Assembly: GCA_003971905.1 (NCBI GenBank)
Contig: RSEE01000167.1
Location: forward strand, 1-64,000
Origin: Moniliella sp. 'wahieum'
Lineage: Eukaryota > Basidiomycota > Moniliellomycetes > Moniliellales > Moniliellaceae
DNA: 64,000 nucleotides
Direction of reading: 5' to 3'
Shown here piece after piece: positions 25,701-37,340 of the stretch (position 1 is the stretch's first letter; the number at the start of each line of letters is the position of its first letter). The notes beneath the pieces were generated by a model. It ran no database searches. It had not been told where the DNA came from and was given only the letters and a program-made list of their open reading frames with translations. Position numbers and translations under genes: made by a program.

Positions 25701-25942
25701 CGAGGAGTTGTCGTATCATCGTCGCACCCGACCGTTCCAACCGTTCCAACCGTTCCAACCGTTCCAACCGTTCCAACCGTTCCAACCGTTCCAACCGTTC
25801 CAACCGTTCCAACCGTTCCAACCGGTTCGACCGGCTCGACCGGCTCGACCGTTCCCGTTGTTTCTCTTCCTTTGCCCACTCTCCTTCGCCCATCACCGAC
25901 CTGTTTGCTCCGGTCTACCCTCACCTTTGGGCCGGGCCATAA
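22654..25942 (+). CDS. TEA/ATTS-domain transcription factor (AbaA/TEC1 type)
   Basis: Nuclear DNA-binding regulator; fungal relatives control conidiation (AbaA) or filamentation (TEC1) through CATTCC/T-type sites. The TEA domain spans exons either side of a 112-nt intron (23023-23134, GTGAGT...CACAG). The pieces are [42 protein letters not shown] and [15 protein letters not shown], the last being the recognition helix. One base is missing inside the domain near 23172. A CAG tract (Gln/Ser/Ala run) precedes it. Downstream, [20 protein letters not shown] resembles the conserved second block of fungal TEA proteins. [11 protein letters not shown] follows near 24140. The C-terminal third is low complexity: Met-Gly hexamers near 24955-25080, a Lys-Ala-Thr run near 25340 and a 9-nt repeat near 25740, ending [16 protein letters not shown] at 25940-25942. 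ATG 22654 is the nearest plausible start but not certain. Exon joints after 23295 are partly unresolved. Confidence 0.78.
22745..22810 (+). repeat. CAG/AGC trinucleotide repeat inside the TEA gene
   Basis: A near-pure CAG run with two CACAG interruptions, about 210 bp upstream of the TEA domain. It encodes Gln, Ser or Ala depending on frame. The frame just before it favours Gln (NNIPAQQQ...), while the frame that reaches the TEA domain reads Ser, so the run probably hides an indel. Confidence 0.92.
25731..25822 (+). repeat. 9-nt minisatellite CCGTTCCAA, about ten copies
   Basis: Perfect nonamers drift into CCGGTTCGA/CCGGCTCGA units up to 25850. The length is a multiple of three, so any frame gives a tripeptide repeat (Phe-Gln-Pro, Asn-Arg-Ser or Val-Pro-Thr) at the C-terminal end of the TEA protein. 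The flanking frame upstream favours Pro-Phe-Gln. Confidence 0.93.
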
Positions 25943-26956
25943 TCACCGAGCGAAAAGTATCTCATTACCTCGATCCTGTCGTTTTGATTCCCGTCACCTT
26001 CTTCATTTTCCACCTTCATTTTCCTCCTTCTTCCTCCTGCTTCCTGCCTCGTGCCCATTTCCTCTTTACTAATTACTGATTTCCGGTACACCGGGGAAGG
26101 AGCTGAGCTTGTCTCCCTTGCCTGCCCAACTTAGTCAAGAGTTGGCTCGAACTTTTGGCATTGTTGCTGGCCACTTTCCGCACCCTTGCTCCCCTTTTTT
26201 TGATTTTTTTACCCCCCCACCCCACCCCCTTCCTGTGGTTGAGCCTCTAAGGCCCCTGCTCGAGTCTTGAACGTCGTTGTGTTACCTACCCCCTGCAACG
26301 TCTCTCCTATTTTTCTCTTTCTCTTCCTTTCCTCTTATACTTTCACACTCCTTAATTGTCCTGTGCTACCTGTTCGGCCCTGATTTGCCTTGATTGATTC
26401 TGTCCTGTCCTCTGTTTTGTTCTGTTCTGTTCTGCGTCGGTAACAAGCTCTGCTGCGTTTTGGTGTATAGAGCGCGTATGCGGTCGTGTGGGGTTTTGCG
26501 AGAAGGGCGAGAGAGGGTTCTTCGCCTCGAGGGCCCTGTTCCTTGCTGCCCTGAGGGTAGCGGAGAGTTGCCGAGTTGATCGTTTGCCTATATCGTTTCT
26601 GCTTTTTTTCTTTGCGTTTGGGTCTATTCGATTTGGCCTGGATTGTCCTTGGCCCAGATTTGATCGTATAACCCCCCTAGGACGGTTCCTTTCGTCTTTT
26701 AGTTCTTTCGTTTTTTCATTCGTTTTTCGATGCGTTTCTTTCTTTCTTTCGGTTTGCTTCAATCAACAGTCGTCTCCATCACTTGGGATGAACCTCCTTT
26801 TTTCTCAATATCCATCCCACCTATTTTGTCCGGTTCTTTGCTTTTACCACAGCAACTGATACACGATCGACCAACGCGAATTGGGCTGGTTCAGTGTCCG
26901 AACGGCTAGTACAACAATCCGACCCAACCGTAGCTGTCTCTGTCTGCATTGCTCTC

Positions 26957-28356
26957 GCTTCAGGCCTGAGCTCAGGCATCAGGCCTCAGGCCTCACCCGA
27001 GCCCATTTGATGGGGGAGATCACCACAGACTGTCGAGATGCGCACGTTGTGTACGACTCGGCTCCCCCGATCGCCTTCGGTTCCCCGTTGGGCCGAGAGG
27101 AGGGTGTGGTAGGATATAGCACTTCGTGGTGGTAATGGAGCTTTGGCGCGGGAACTTGTCAGGCCCTAGTAAGTTGGGATTGGCCGAATGGTGAACCAGT
27201 GAACGTGGTGAACGTTCGTTCACGTTCAAAACGTTGATCATCTCAACGTTCATCGTTCAACCTTGAAGCTTGAAGCTTGAAGCTTAACCACCAATCTGAG
27301 AACTTAGTCGAACTTGGAACATACATCGGAGAAGCAGATCTGGACCCTAGTAGGGGGGCTACCCCCGCCTACGCCCGTATGCGTCGGGGAAATACAAGGG
27401 ACCAGTCTTCCCCATTGTTTCAGGCGGGCATGCCGAGTGGGTTCTTTGAACGGATTGAACGGATGGGGTCGATGATGTCGATGTCGATGAAGGTGCACCA
27501 TCCTCGATGGAAGGAAGGAATGCTAACAGCGTTCAAATTCTTCCACCAAAGCTTTAACGGCGATCGCTGAGCACTGAACGTGAACAACCTCAGCGCTGAA
27601 CAAAGTCCTAAGTTGTCCGTTGAACCAATTCTCAACGTTCAACGTTCTGCACACTCTCATCAACAACTGTATCGTACGTATACGATGTACTAGACCAACT
27701 GTTGCCAAGTCTGTAACGAACACTCCCATCAACGTCAACGCCAGTGTCATCAACAAAAGACGAAGCCAGAACAGCATTGGAGTGAGCTAGTGAGGCCTAA
27801 GGCCTGAGGATCTGAGGGTCTCAGACTTGAGGGCGAGGCAAGCATAGGACGTTGTTGGACGGTGTGGCGGTGCTCACAGGATGGGCCGCGAGTTTTCTCA
27901 TGATGAGTGCATTCGTTCTCGGTACACCATGTGTCCGTACTCTACTCGTACCACCCAGTACGTTCAGTCCCAGTAGAGAAGATGCCTTTGCGACGAATAG
28001 CGACGGGACTCCATGAACATATATGCGGGCTACGATCATTATCGATCCCACTGATCATTCGATCATTCGAGCACATTCGATCACTCCATCAGGAGAATAG
28101 GTAAAACGAACCAGGTCCCCATCCATCTCTCCCGCCGGGGACGGCTCCATATCGCGCATCCGCGAATCTCACGATCGCGCTCTCCTGCCTCTTCGCACGG
28201 GAGGTGGTGTGCATATATCATGTATGTGTGTGTGTGAACTAAGAACGACAACGCGGCCCCACCAACTGCGAAGGAAACGAAACAGCATAACATGGCCAGT
28301 GTCAACCGACCACGACCCGCTACTGCTTAGATTGAAGCTTGAAGCTTGAAGCTTGG
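26957..28356 (+). repeat. Cluster of heptamer arrays
   Basis: Separate short arrays: CAGGCCT units at 26957-26995; AACGTTC-type units at 27196-27260 running straight into TTGAAGC units to 27290; CAACGTT units near 27640-27655; TTGAAGC units at 28331-28356. AGGCCT-like words recur at 27788-27800. The stretches between them are unique. Confidence 0.75.
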
Positions 28357-28840
28357 ATCCAAAGAAGCGGTCGATCAGGCGCGCGCTTCCCAGGTGTCTG
28401 CCCTACCAACATTCCATCTTCACATTACCAGACCGGTCTGCAGTGGGGGCGAACTATCCAGCACCTCATTCTTGACTCTTGTCCTTGGACATTCTGTACG
28501 CCCGTTGGGCGGCCATCGACCACATCCCAAAGGTAGCTGGCCGACGCTGCGGGCGCGATCCTGTACCGGGGAACCATTCCTTTCGATACGAGGCAGTTGG
28601 AGTCGGGGAGTGGGGATAACTCGGACAACATGGACATGTCGTGGAGGCGGGTCGGAAGGCGACCACCGGAAAAGGCGCCGGGGGTGGGGGCGGGTGTCAT
28701 AGGCGATCCCAGCTCCGGCGAGGGGGGTGGGAGGCCGTCAGAGCGGCTGGGATGGGGTTCGGCTTTACGGAACATACCAAGGCCTGTGGCGTCAAGATAA
28801 CTGTGGTGGGGTGTGGAAGAAGTCTCTCTCGTCATCATGG

Positions 28841-28950
28841 GGGAGGCGAGCAAGGCAAGGGAGGAGATGATGTGGATGCAATCCGGGGAAGGCAGCCCGG
28901 AGGCGCAACAGGAAGGGTCGGGCAGAGGCGGAACGGGCCGCCTCGCACAA
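28841..28950 (+). repeat. Dispersed element, copy B
   Basis: Starts GGGAGGCGAGCAAGGCAAGG, with TGTGGATGCAATCCGG shortly after and CAGAGGCGGAACGGGCCGCC at the end. It matches copy A at 20491-20610 in the same orientation. No terminal inverted repeats or target duplications are visible. Confidence 0.75.
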
Positions 28951-30254
28951 GCGCTCGCTCCTATCCGACACGGCCGGGGGGGGGGGGGCAGAGGCGTTGT
29001 TGGATACTACAGCGGGTTTTGGCAGGGGGTGGTCAGTACGGTGACCGTAGGTTGAGCTGAAGATGGGGAGATGTTGTGACATACATGGGATGCCGTACGC
29101 GGGGCGAGACGACGGGGTGGCGCAAGCTGAGCAATTAATCAACCTGGCGGGAGAAAACCCACCCAGCTGGGGTGTCAATTCAAATACTTCTCGTGGCTCT
29201 CGCCCGCGGCGGTTGGATGGTGCTGGGCATGTGATTCGGTCAGGGGATCAAGAAGTGCTTGCGCTGCTTGTCCAACGAAAACGGATGGGGGTTACCAATT
29301 CATGGCTTCATGCCAGTGTGACCTCTTTCGATGGGGCCTTGATCCGGGGGCTTGGATGATGGTTTGTACCTGTCACATGGTCACAGCCGGGGCTAAGGTC
29401 TGCCGGACGAAACGTGACGTTGAGGTGGTGAGGGGAGTGTGCTTGCTTGAAGGGGCAAGAAGAGGAGGCTGGAAGGACAGACGGCGGGGTTAGGCGGTCG
29501 GGCGGTGGGCTGAGCGCTGAGGCCGAGTCGTGCGGTGTCAGCGTGAGAAGGTGGGGTGCATAAGGACCGAGATAAGCGCTCCCAGGCATCGATCCTCGAG
29601 AACACCGCACGGGGTGGCTGTGGCCAGTCGCAGGATCATCGATCGCCAGGCATCACCCATCGCTAATCGATCGCGATTAGTCGTCGATTAATCATAATCA
29701 GGGCGTGTTGCTAATCAGCTGCGGCCACGCAATCGTCAGTGCATGCATGCATCGCACAAGCCTAATCGTTATCGCCACTTATCAGTGCTCGCCTGCATGC
29801 ATCATGCATCATGCATCCCCCGGCGCCCGGCTGATGCGTGGCGCGCGTGTGAGGCTCTGCGCCAGCCACCGGTTAGCAGCCCGCCACCCACACTCGCCCC
29901 GTGCGGCCCACGCGCAGCGGAAGGAGGCAGCGGCTGCTAGGGTTGGGCCTTGGCAGCGCTGCTCGCTCGCGGCTCGCAGCTAGCAGCTGTCCGCTGTGGG
30001 TGCGCTGTCTCTGACGCGGCTGCAGGGCGCCCGTGTCAAGGTGCAGCACACTCGCCGCGTGCCCCCAGCGCACGCCGTCCCTGGCGGGCACAGCGCCAGC
30101 CGTGCGGTTCATGCATGCTCGCTCACGCGTCCGATCTCAGACCTCATGCATCCGCGCGGCGTGCTGCTGGCTGCTGCTGCGGCCTCGGCCTCGGCCCATC
30201 GTCGGTCGAATACGACCGCCTCCACCCCCATCTCTCCAGCCCATCCCCGCCGAC

Positions 30255-33200
30255 ATGCTCTCCATGTCGTCGCCCCCGCTCCCCGTGCGGGCGCACGACG
30301 ACCGCTCCCGCCTCCGCCTCTCGCCAGCCCCGCCGTCCCCGCCCGCCTCCCCGCGCCCGCCCTAGCCCCCGCCGCCGCCGCCGCCCCCCAACCCCCATCC
30401 CCATCCCCCCGCCCGTCCCACCACCGCCCCCACCGCCCCCACCCCCCTCCCACCCCGCCCCGCGTGTCTTCACCCGCCCCGCGCGCTCCGCCCTGCGCCG
30501 CCCATCGACGGTGTGTATAACCCCCCTGCGCTCGCTCTTAGCTGCTAATCCGTCTTCTGTCGCGCCACAGCAACAACCTCCTCCGCACAGCCCCCACCCC
30601 GCCCTTAGCGCCCCCCGGCTCCTCCCCTCCACTGCCCCCCTGCCTGCGCACACACCGCTCGTGCGCAGCACCTCGGCCCAGACCCCGTGCTTGCCCGACC
30701 CCCCCACCCCTTTGTGCTCTCCTCGCCCCCCTCGCCCCTCGCCCTCGCCCCCTACTCCTCCCCCCCCCCCCCGCTTTCCCTTCCGCGCCGTATCCTCCTC
30801 CTTCGCATCCCCCGTCCCATCCTTCCGCCGCCGCACCCCCACCACCACCGCTCCATGCGTCCCACCACATCTCCTTCCTCAGCGACACGTCCGCCCCGCG
30901 CTTCTCTTCCCAGACCTTCCCCACTCCTCCCGCCAGGCACGCTGGACGCGTGCTCATCTGCCTCGCCCCGACGAACCGCCTCGGCCGTCGGCGTGCCCTC
31001 CTCCATCCTCCGCGCCCGTGCGCTCAAACGCCGAGGATCCGCCCAGCGGAGACGACCTGTCCTTGTCCTTGTCCCGGCAGACGTCGGGGCCGAATCGCTC
31101 CGGGCAGTAAGCTCGCCCGGTGGGATGAGCTCCTTGGACACGAGCCACCACCACCCGTCCCGCTCGCGGGGGGGTCCCTTTCGCGCTTTTCCGCCGCCGG
31201 CAAACCCAGTCCTCCCTCCCGTCTGCAGCCCCGAGCGACGAGGACGAACCGCCAGCCGGAATGGACGGCACACATCAAGAAGATGCCGCAGCGACGTACG
31301 ACACGTCGGGACGATTTGACTTGCCTGCCATGGGCACCTCCTATCCCGGCACCATCGCCAGTACGTCGCCCACCACGGCCCAGCTCGACTTGACGCCGTA
31401 CGAGGAGGCCCAGGCGCCCCATTTCGGCTTGAACATGGAAAATGTGCAATCGCGGCGGCTTCCGGATAAGCCATCGGTGGAGACGACTGATTTTGTCTAC
31501 ACGTCCCTTCCGCCGTTTAAGTTGCCTGGCAGCGGCACCCTGCAGCCCATCCCCAACGAGTCGCCCACTCGCTTTTTCCAGCGGCCGTGGTCAACGCCGC
31601 GCCAGGGACATTATTTCGCGTCTCGCTTCCTATGCCGATCCGTTTTATCTTGCTGCCCTTCGCGCTGGCATGGAGCGGTATGACTATGCCGGCGACCCCA
31701 TCGACATGGCGATGCGCAAGTTTTTGCTCAACGTTTCGCTGCCGTCGGAAGCTCAACAGATCGATCGCGTGTTGGAGGCGTTTGCCGTTCGCTATACTTT
31801 CTGCAACGCTGACATCTTTACGGACCCAGGTACGCTGCCCTCCCTTTCCGACCTTTTTGTTTCTAACCCAGAACCGAACCCAGACCGCAATTCCCAGACC
31901 CGTCATCTGACCCGTACTGTCCGTTTTCCCAGACTCGCTCTACATCCTCGCCACGTCCATCATGCTGCTCCACACGGACCATTTCAACAAGAACCTCAAG
32001 TCCAAGATGAGCAAGGCGGACTATGTCAAGAACACGTCGGCGTGATGCCGTTGATGCAGGCCGGTGTGATGCTAGAGTATGTGTACGACAATGTGACCTG
32101 CGCACCGTTTGTCTATCCCGACCAGGCCAAGGACAAGAAACGGGTCAAGGGCAAGCTCAATCCGTACGCGCTGCTTTCGCACAACCGCTACCGTGACTTG
32201 GCCTCGGACTTTGCTCGACTGTTTACGCTGGAGCCCACGTTGGCCGTCGATCACGACTATACGACATTGGATGCAGCCAAGCTACTACGGCACTTTTGTG
32301 AGTCGCCCACCATCCGCACGGCGAGCTACATGGCCTCTCCCATCGCCATGGCATCGCCCTCTGCGCTGGCCGTGTACACCTCGGGCCAAATCCCCCAGAC
32401 CGAGGTGATCAATACGGTGCGGGTCACTAAGCTCGACCTGCTCCAAGGGCGAGAAGAGTCCGATTCCATCTCGGTGCGCAAACCAGTCGCGTCCAACTGG
32501 TCTTCCTCTAGTTCGCGCACGCGACGCTGGGGCTTGTTGTTGACCAGCAGCCAGTTGGCCATCTTTAAAGACGCGTCGTATGGGGACATGTTACTGCGGC
32601 ACCTGGCCAAGTGCGCGCAGGACCCCCAAAAAGCCGACGAGGTGTTGCCCAACTTTGCGCCCGACTGTCTCTTGCACCTGTACGACGCAGTGGCATTTTG
32701 CGACAGCGAGACGGACCGCGTGCCCAACGCGTTCAAGGTCCGCGCCGACAACCCCAACACGGGTGTCCAGCGGCTCTTTTTCTTTCAACCTTCTTCCGCT
32801 GCCGAGCGGACAGACTGGATGGCGAAAATCAACTTTGCCGCGACCATGCGCTGGGCCGGGGTGAAAAAGGTGGATGGCGTGTCGAAGGGGGAACTGATCG
32901 CGTTGGCGCGCATGCGCCGCGGCTCGGCCGCCACCGCTCTGTCTTTGACTGGCAGTGGCGCCGGTTCTGGTCCCGCACAGGAGCGAGTGTGGCGCACCGT
33001 AACAGTGCGGTGACGACGAGCAGTGGGGGCAGCAAGGCGTCGCAACACCGGCCCAGTTCGTCCTCGGTCCGACGGGCGAGTTTTCTCAACGACGTGGGGA
33101 GCGAGACGGTGGGCCAGCGCGAGTCGATGCGCGAGTCGCGCCTGGCCGAGCTGGAGGCCAAGTTTGAAGCCAGGCTGCGGTGGGCGAACGGAGTGATCGA

Positions 33201-34060
33201 AGCGGGCCAGGAAACGATGGAGATGACCCAGCGCACCGCACGACACTTTAGTATTCTCACTCCGCTGCAGAAGAGCACGCGCGACCGTCTGATGCTGAGC
33301 GCTGTGCACTGGGCCAACCACCTGAACCAGCTCTACCTCACCACCTTCAAAGCGCACATCCGTCGTGCCATCTTGCTCTGTCCCCTCGATGCGCCCACTG
33401 CGCCCACCCCGCCCCACTCCCCCGTCCCGCCGCTCCTCCACCGCCCACAGGACCACTTCCCACCCGTTCGGTCCTCTCCGCCAGGCGAGTACAGCTTACC
33501 TGCGCTCCAGCGCCAGCTCAACGCGTTCCGCTTCACCCCGCTCTCCTCCGACCCCGCCCTGCCCCCCTCGGACCACCGCCGTCTCTCTCAGCCACAACAG
33601 CAGCACCATCCGCCTCAGCACCAGCACCAGCAACCGCACCCGCAACACCGCCGATCGCACCCGCGCATCTCCCTTGGCGAGCCCTACGGAGCATGGCCGG
33701 CACCCGCCGACTCGCTCTGCCTCGACCGGCACCCCCCTCATTCGGTTACGCTCGCTGGCGTCCCGCCCAGCCTGGGCACAGCGATGCACCCGCGCTGGCC
33801 TGGCCAGCTGCCTCGCCTTTCCTGCCGGGACCAGGGTCGGGACCAGGGTCGGGACTGGGTGTGGAGGCGCTGACACCCTCCCCTCCCATGCCCGAACCCC
33901 TTAGCCCTTGACCAGGACCCGCGCGACCTACGCGACCAGCAAGAACGCGACCACGGGAGCAAAGCGAGGGCGACCCGCAGCCTGCCTACTCCTACCTGCT
34001 TGAGAGGATGCGGGACCAACACGCGGAGCAGGACCACGTACACGAACATCGCGTGGGTGG
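30255..34060 (+). CDS. Arf guanine-nucleotide exchange factor, Sec7 + PH domains
   Basis: Activates Arf-family GTPases in vesicle traffic or at the plasma membrane; domain order resembles fungal Syt1-type Sec7-PH proteins. A long Pro/Ser-rich N-tail precedes the Sec7 domain (31600-32120): DPIDMAMRKFLLNVSLP, then SEAQQIDRVLEAFAVRY, a 103-nt intron (31830-31932, GTACGC...TCCCAG), then SLYILATSIMLLHTDHFNKN and MSKADYVKNT. The intron joins the Pro-Asp step exactly. The catalytic 'glutamic finger' belongs to SEAQQIDR. The PH domain (32415-32870) includes TRRWGLLLTSSQLAIFKD and ERTDWMAKINFAATMRWAG. After a frame break near 33000 a coiled-coil block follows, containing LAELEAKFEARLRWAN and ILTPLQKSTRDRLMLSA. 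The start at 30255 is the first sensible ATG. The end is unresolved: coding-like sequence (LLERMRDQHAEQDHVHEH) continues to about 34060, where a 14-base C run at 34073 blocks reading. Confidence 0.82.
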
Positions 34061-35279
34061 GCGCACGCGTACCCCCCCCCCCCCCCGTTCGGGGTGCCGG
34101 GCGCCGGCGTCTTGCTCCGTCTGTCTGGGGGGGTGTCTTTTGTATTTGTACAGCCTCTTGCTCTGGTGTTGGAGAATCAACTTGCCCCCCCCCGACCATT
34201 TTGCCTTTACCCTTTCCCCTTTCCCCTTTCCCCTTTCCCCTTTTCCTTTCCCTTTGCCTTTCCCTTTTCCCTTTCCCATGTGGATCCACGGCCTTTCCCC
34301 ATCACATATTCATACCTCCCATGTACCCCACCCTTCCCCCCCCACCCTCCACACCTCCAACTTGTTCGCCCGCTTTCATCTGCATCGCACCCGCCGCTTG
34401 GCACCGATATCTATTCTCGAATCTCCTTTCGTTGCATTGTGCTTGTTTGGGCGCTGAGGCAGTGCCTCTCGTAGCTCCCAATCTACGGTTCCAACGTGCC
34501 CAACCACAGTGGGTGGTGTACCCGGGCGGTACGTGGCACGGGCTGGACAGTGCATGTGAACGATCGTACGAAGGGAGGCAGAAGACAAGGCAGAAGCGTG
34601 GTAGGGCTCCAGGGCTCCAGGGTTAAATACAAAGTGCTTGTACGTCGTAGTAGTACAGTGCGGAGCTACTAGCCTTCAGGACAAGAACGTACGCTTCCGT
34701 TGCTCAAAATGGTTGTTTGCGGATGAAGATGACCCCAAAACTAACAGCTTCAGTCCCACCGTGCAACGATGACTAGATGACTACCGACTTGGACGATTCC
34801 TAGGACCCGGCGTGTATCTGGCTATAGTACTCCTATTCCTCGTCCTACTACCACTACTACTATTATTACTGCTGTGTCGGTCCCTCCACTTGTTCCACGC
34901 CCAATCACAGTCAAGTCACAACCAAATCCCAATCCCAATTCCAATCCGACGCTGCCGCACTGGCACGGCTGTAGAGCGTCGAAACCAGCGCCGGTCTTCT
35001 TGTCTCCACCCCCGGGCCGCGAGCGATCCATACCGGACCGTACGGGCCCAGGTGCCGGCGAAGACAAGCGTGCACGTTACACTGGTACATAAGGGTACAC
35101 GGTAGGAGGGTAGGAAGGGTACGAGGGTAGGAGGGCACGAGGGTATGGATATCGAGATGGATCGGGAGACAGGGAGGGAGATACGATGAAGGAACGAAAC
35201 AAGGGCACGGTGGACACGACATGCGGTAGTGCTGCTGGGCAAAGAACGGTGTGTGTGAAGACGGGGCAGGGCGGGGGGG
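34061..35279. other. Gap after the Sec7 gene
   Basis: Contains a long C homopolymer at 34073-34086, the pyrimidine mirror tract at 34203-34278, and otherwise mixed sequence with ACT/TAC-rich stretches near 34840-34880 and GGTAGGAGG-like repeats at 35100-35150. The Sec7 gene and the minus-strand gene converge here, so both 3' ends and terminators should lie in this gap. No gene seen. Confidence 0.5.
34203..34278 (+). repeat. Polypyrimidine mirror tract, TTTCCCC units
   Basis: A 75-nt run of only C and T (one G) built first from CCCCTTT heptamers and then from CCTTT/CCCTTTT variants. Such mirror-repeat purine/pyrimidine tracts can form intramolecular triplexes. It lies just downstream of the Sec7 gene. 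Confidence 0.85.
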
Positions 35280-37340
35280 GGGTGGTATGACCACGTTGCG
35301 GTAGATGGCCAACGCAAGCTTCACCAGGTGGGAGCCAAGAGCAAGAGCATGAGATAACCAAGAGCGGGGCAAAGGAGGAAGGAGACTCAGTACGCACCGG
35401 ACTCACTTGAGGCCTGCCCCACTGAAGCAAGTACAACCACAACCACAACCACAACCACAAGTACGTACGTCCACTTGGCTTACCCATACAGCGAATCGGC
35501 GCATTGGGCCAAAGTGAGCGAAACGTAGCCGAGCAAGCACCGCACGGGGTCTGGCGGTACAGGTCGAGAGGTAGGATAGAGCATGAGGTCGTCCGGGGCA
35601 TAGACGGACTGGGACCGAGCGCACCGCGGCACACGCGACGCGCTCCCCCCCCCCACGCATCGACCTCGTGCCCATCCCACCGCCACCACCCCTCCCTCGA
35701 CCGGAACCTATACGGGACCCTGCACCGGACCCGGGACCGGAAACCGAAGCCGAAGCCGAAGCCGAAGCCGAAGCCGAAGCTGAAGCTGAGCCGGAACCTG
35801 ATCCCGTCGATCCCAGCGAACTAACACTGGGCCGCTCACCACCTCGCGAATGTGGAGCCACGTACGCGCTCCCCTCCGTCCGACCGCGCATCACGCCCAC
35901 TTCCAACACTTGGCCTGCCGGACCGTATCCGCCCAAGAGCACCAACTGCGTCACGTCCCATGTACGACGCACGCCCTTAGCTGCCGCAGCTAGTACCCGG
36001 TCCCGCCTTCGGCTCGCCAAGCTCGTCCCCTCCGCCACGCGCGGCGTAAACCATAGCGTGCCGGGGCTCGGGGTGCGTGCCAGCGCCGTGCGGCTGTCCT
36101 CGGGCGCAAGGGGGGCGGAGGTGGTAATGGTTGAGGGGGAGGGTGGAGAGCCAGGTATAGGGGGAGGTACGGGGGTCAAGATGGTGGGTGGGACGGGAAC
36201 GCGGGAGGAGAGGGTGGTAGAACGAAGGTAGTGCTGCAACGCTTGGACCAGAAGTGGATCCCACGATAAGGCACACTCGCTCGGTTCGTGCAGCGGGAGG
36301 AACATGGTTGGTCTGGGACGTACGGCGGTGGGGCGCAGCTGGCCGTACCCCGGGCCGGGCACGGTGGAACAGGTACACGAGGCAGGCGAGCGAATGGTCT
36401 CGTTCCTCTCGTTGGTCGTGGTGGTCGCGCTCGTCGTATTGGTCGCGGTCGTGGTGTGAGTGGTGTGAGTGGTGTAAGTCTCGTTTGGCACGGTGGGAGG
36501 GGGAGGAGAGACCAGCAAAGTGCACCGAGACCAGTGCAGCCTCCCACCATACCGACCCGGCAGGCGCGTACCGGCTGCACACAGCTCGGTCCAGCGCAGC
36601 AGCAGTTGCGCCAGCGCTTGCACGCCCAAGGCAATTTTGGTTTCGCATGGCGTTGGCGCTGGATCAGGCGAGGGATAGGCAGCGCTTGCTCCTTGGCCTT
36701 GGTCTTGGTCTTGGTCTTGGTCTTGGTCTTTGGCTGGGGCGTCGACGTCGGTGTCGGCTTGGGTAGTGGTTCCCACGCCAAAGCGGTCGCCTAGGGAGGA
36801 CAAGGACCGAGAGGCGGTGGAGGAGCTCGCATCGGACAAGGGCTCGGACGGGGTCGGAGTGGGCGACGGCGGGAAAGCGGTGTTTGCTCTGTTTGGTAAG
36901 GGGGGAGTGGGAGGGGGATCCAAATGGGACTCCGAATGAGAGTCAGGATGGAGAGAGACGGGCTGGGGCGGAAGGAGGCGTTGTGGGATGGGCGCTGGGG
37001 GCTGGGGCTGGGACTGAGGGTGTGGTGGGCGGCGCGGGGCGGGCGAATGGGGGGGGAGGGGGGCGGTGGATGGGCTGGTGGGATGGGGGAGGTGTATTCG
37101 TCGGTGCTGATGGAAGGCCGGGCAGAGCGGAAGCGACCATGGTGATGGGGATGGGTGTGGGGATGGGATGGGGATGGGGTGGCGATGGCGATGGCGATGG
37201 CGATGGCGATGGCGATGGCGATGGCGATGGCGATGGGGATGAGAATGGGAATGGCCGTGGCGGAGGCAGACGAGCAGACAGGACGAGAAAGGGGCTGAGA
37301 CTCGAGGGCGCATGGCGAGTACGCAGCTCACTGACGTCAT
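35280..37340 (-). CDS. Unrecognised Ser/Pro-rich protein with dipeptide repeats
   Basis: A minus-strand frame stays open for about 680 codons and reads like protein. A His/Pro-rich N-part is followed by SLSSLGDRFGVGTTTQ, an Asp-Gln repeat (36692-36732), then folded-looking segments KIALGVQALAQLLLRWTELC, SECALSWDPLLVQALQHYL and AAAKGVRRTWDVTQLVLLGG, then a Ser-Ala repeat (35742-35790). A likely intron follows near 35420-35485 (GTAAGC...TTCAG) after a segment reading YPTSRPVPPDPVRCLLGYV. The next coding-like piece is LGSHLVKLALAIYRNVVIPP near 35300-35350. I know no family with these blocks. The start is uncertain: ATG 37340 precedes a His-Arg run encoded by a hexamer repeat, and another ATG in a different frame at 37142 would avoid it. 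The 3' boundary is a guess. Confidence 0.5.
37181..37234 (+). repeat. Hexamer microsatellite GGCGAT
   Basis: Nine perfect copies flanked by GGGGAT variants from 37141 to 37245. Close in sequence to the GATGGT array at 43230-43325. It lies at the 5' end of the minus-strand gene, where it would read as His-Arg if translated. Confidence 0.93.

Larger units (their letters stand above)
25943..30254. other. Long intergenic region between TEA and Sec7 genes
   Basis: 4.3 kb with no gene I can support. 25950-26780 is T/C-rich with poly-T and TTCTG runs, likely 3' UTR/terminator of the TEA gene. 26957-28356 carries heptamer arrays (CAGGCCT, AACGTTC, TTGAAGC). Copy B of a dispersed element is at 28841-28950, next to a pure G run at 28978-28988. 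29630-29830 is rich in ATCGAT, ATTAAT and GCATGC palindromes. A 142-codon minus frame at 28425-28853 is Pro/Ser-rich and unsupported. Confidence 0.5.

Noticed and set aside
28425-28853. 142-codon minus frame, Pro/Ser-rich
   Set aside because: No recognisable motif, no splice context tying it to other exons, and it overlaps the start of a dispersed repeat.
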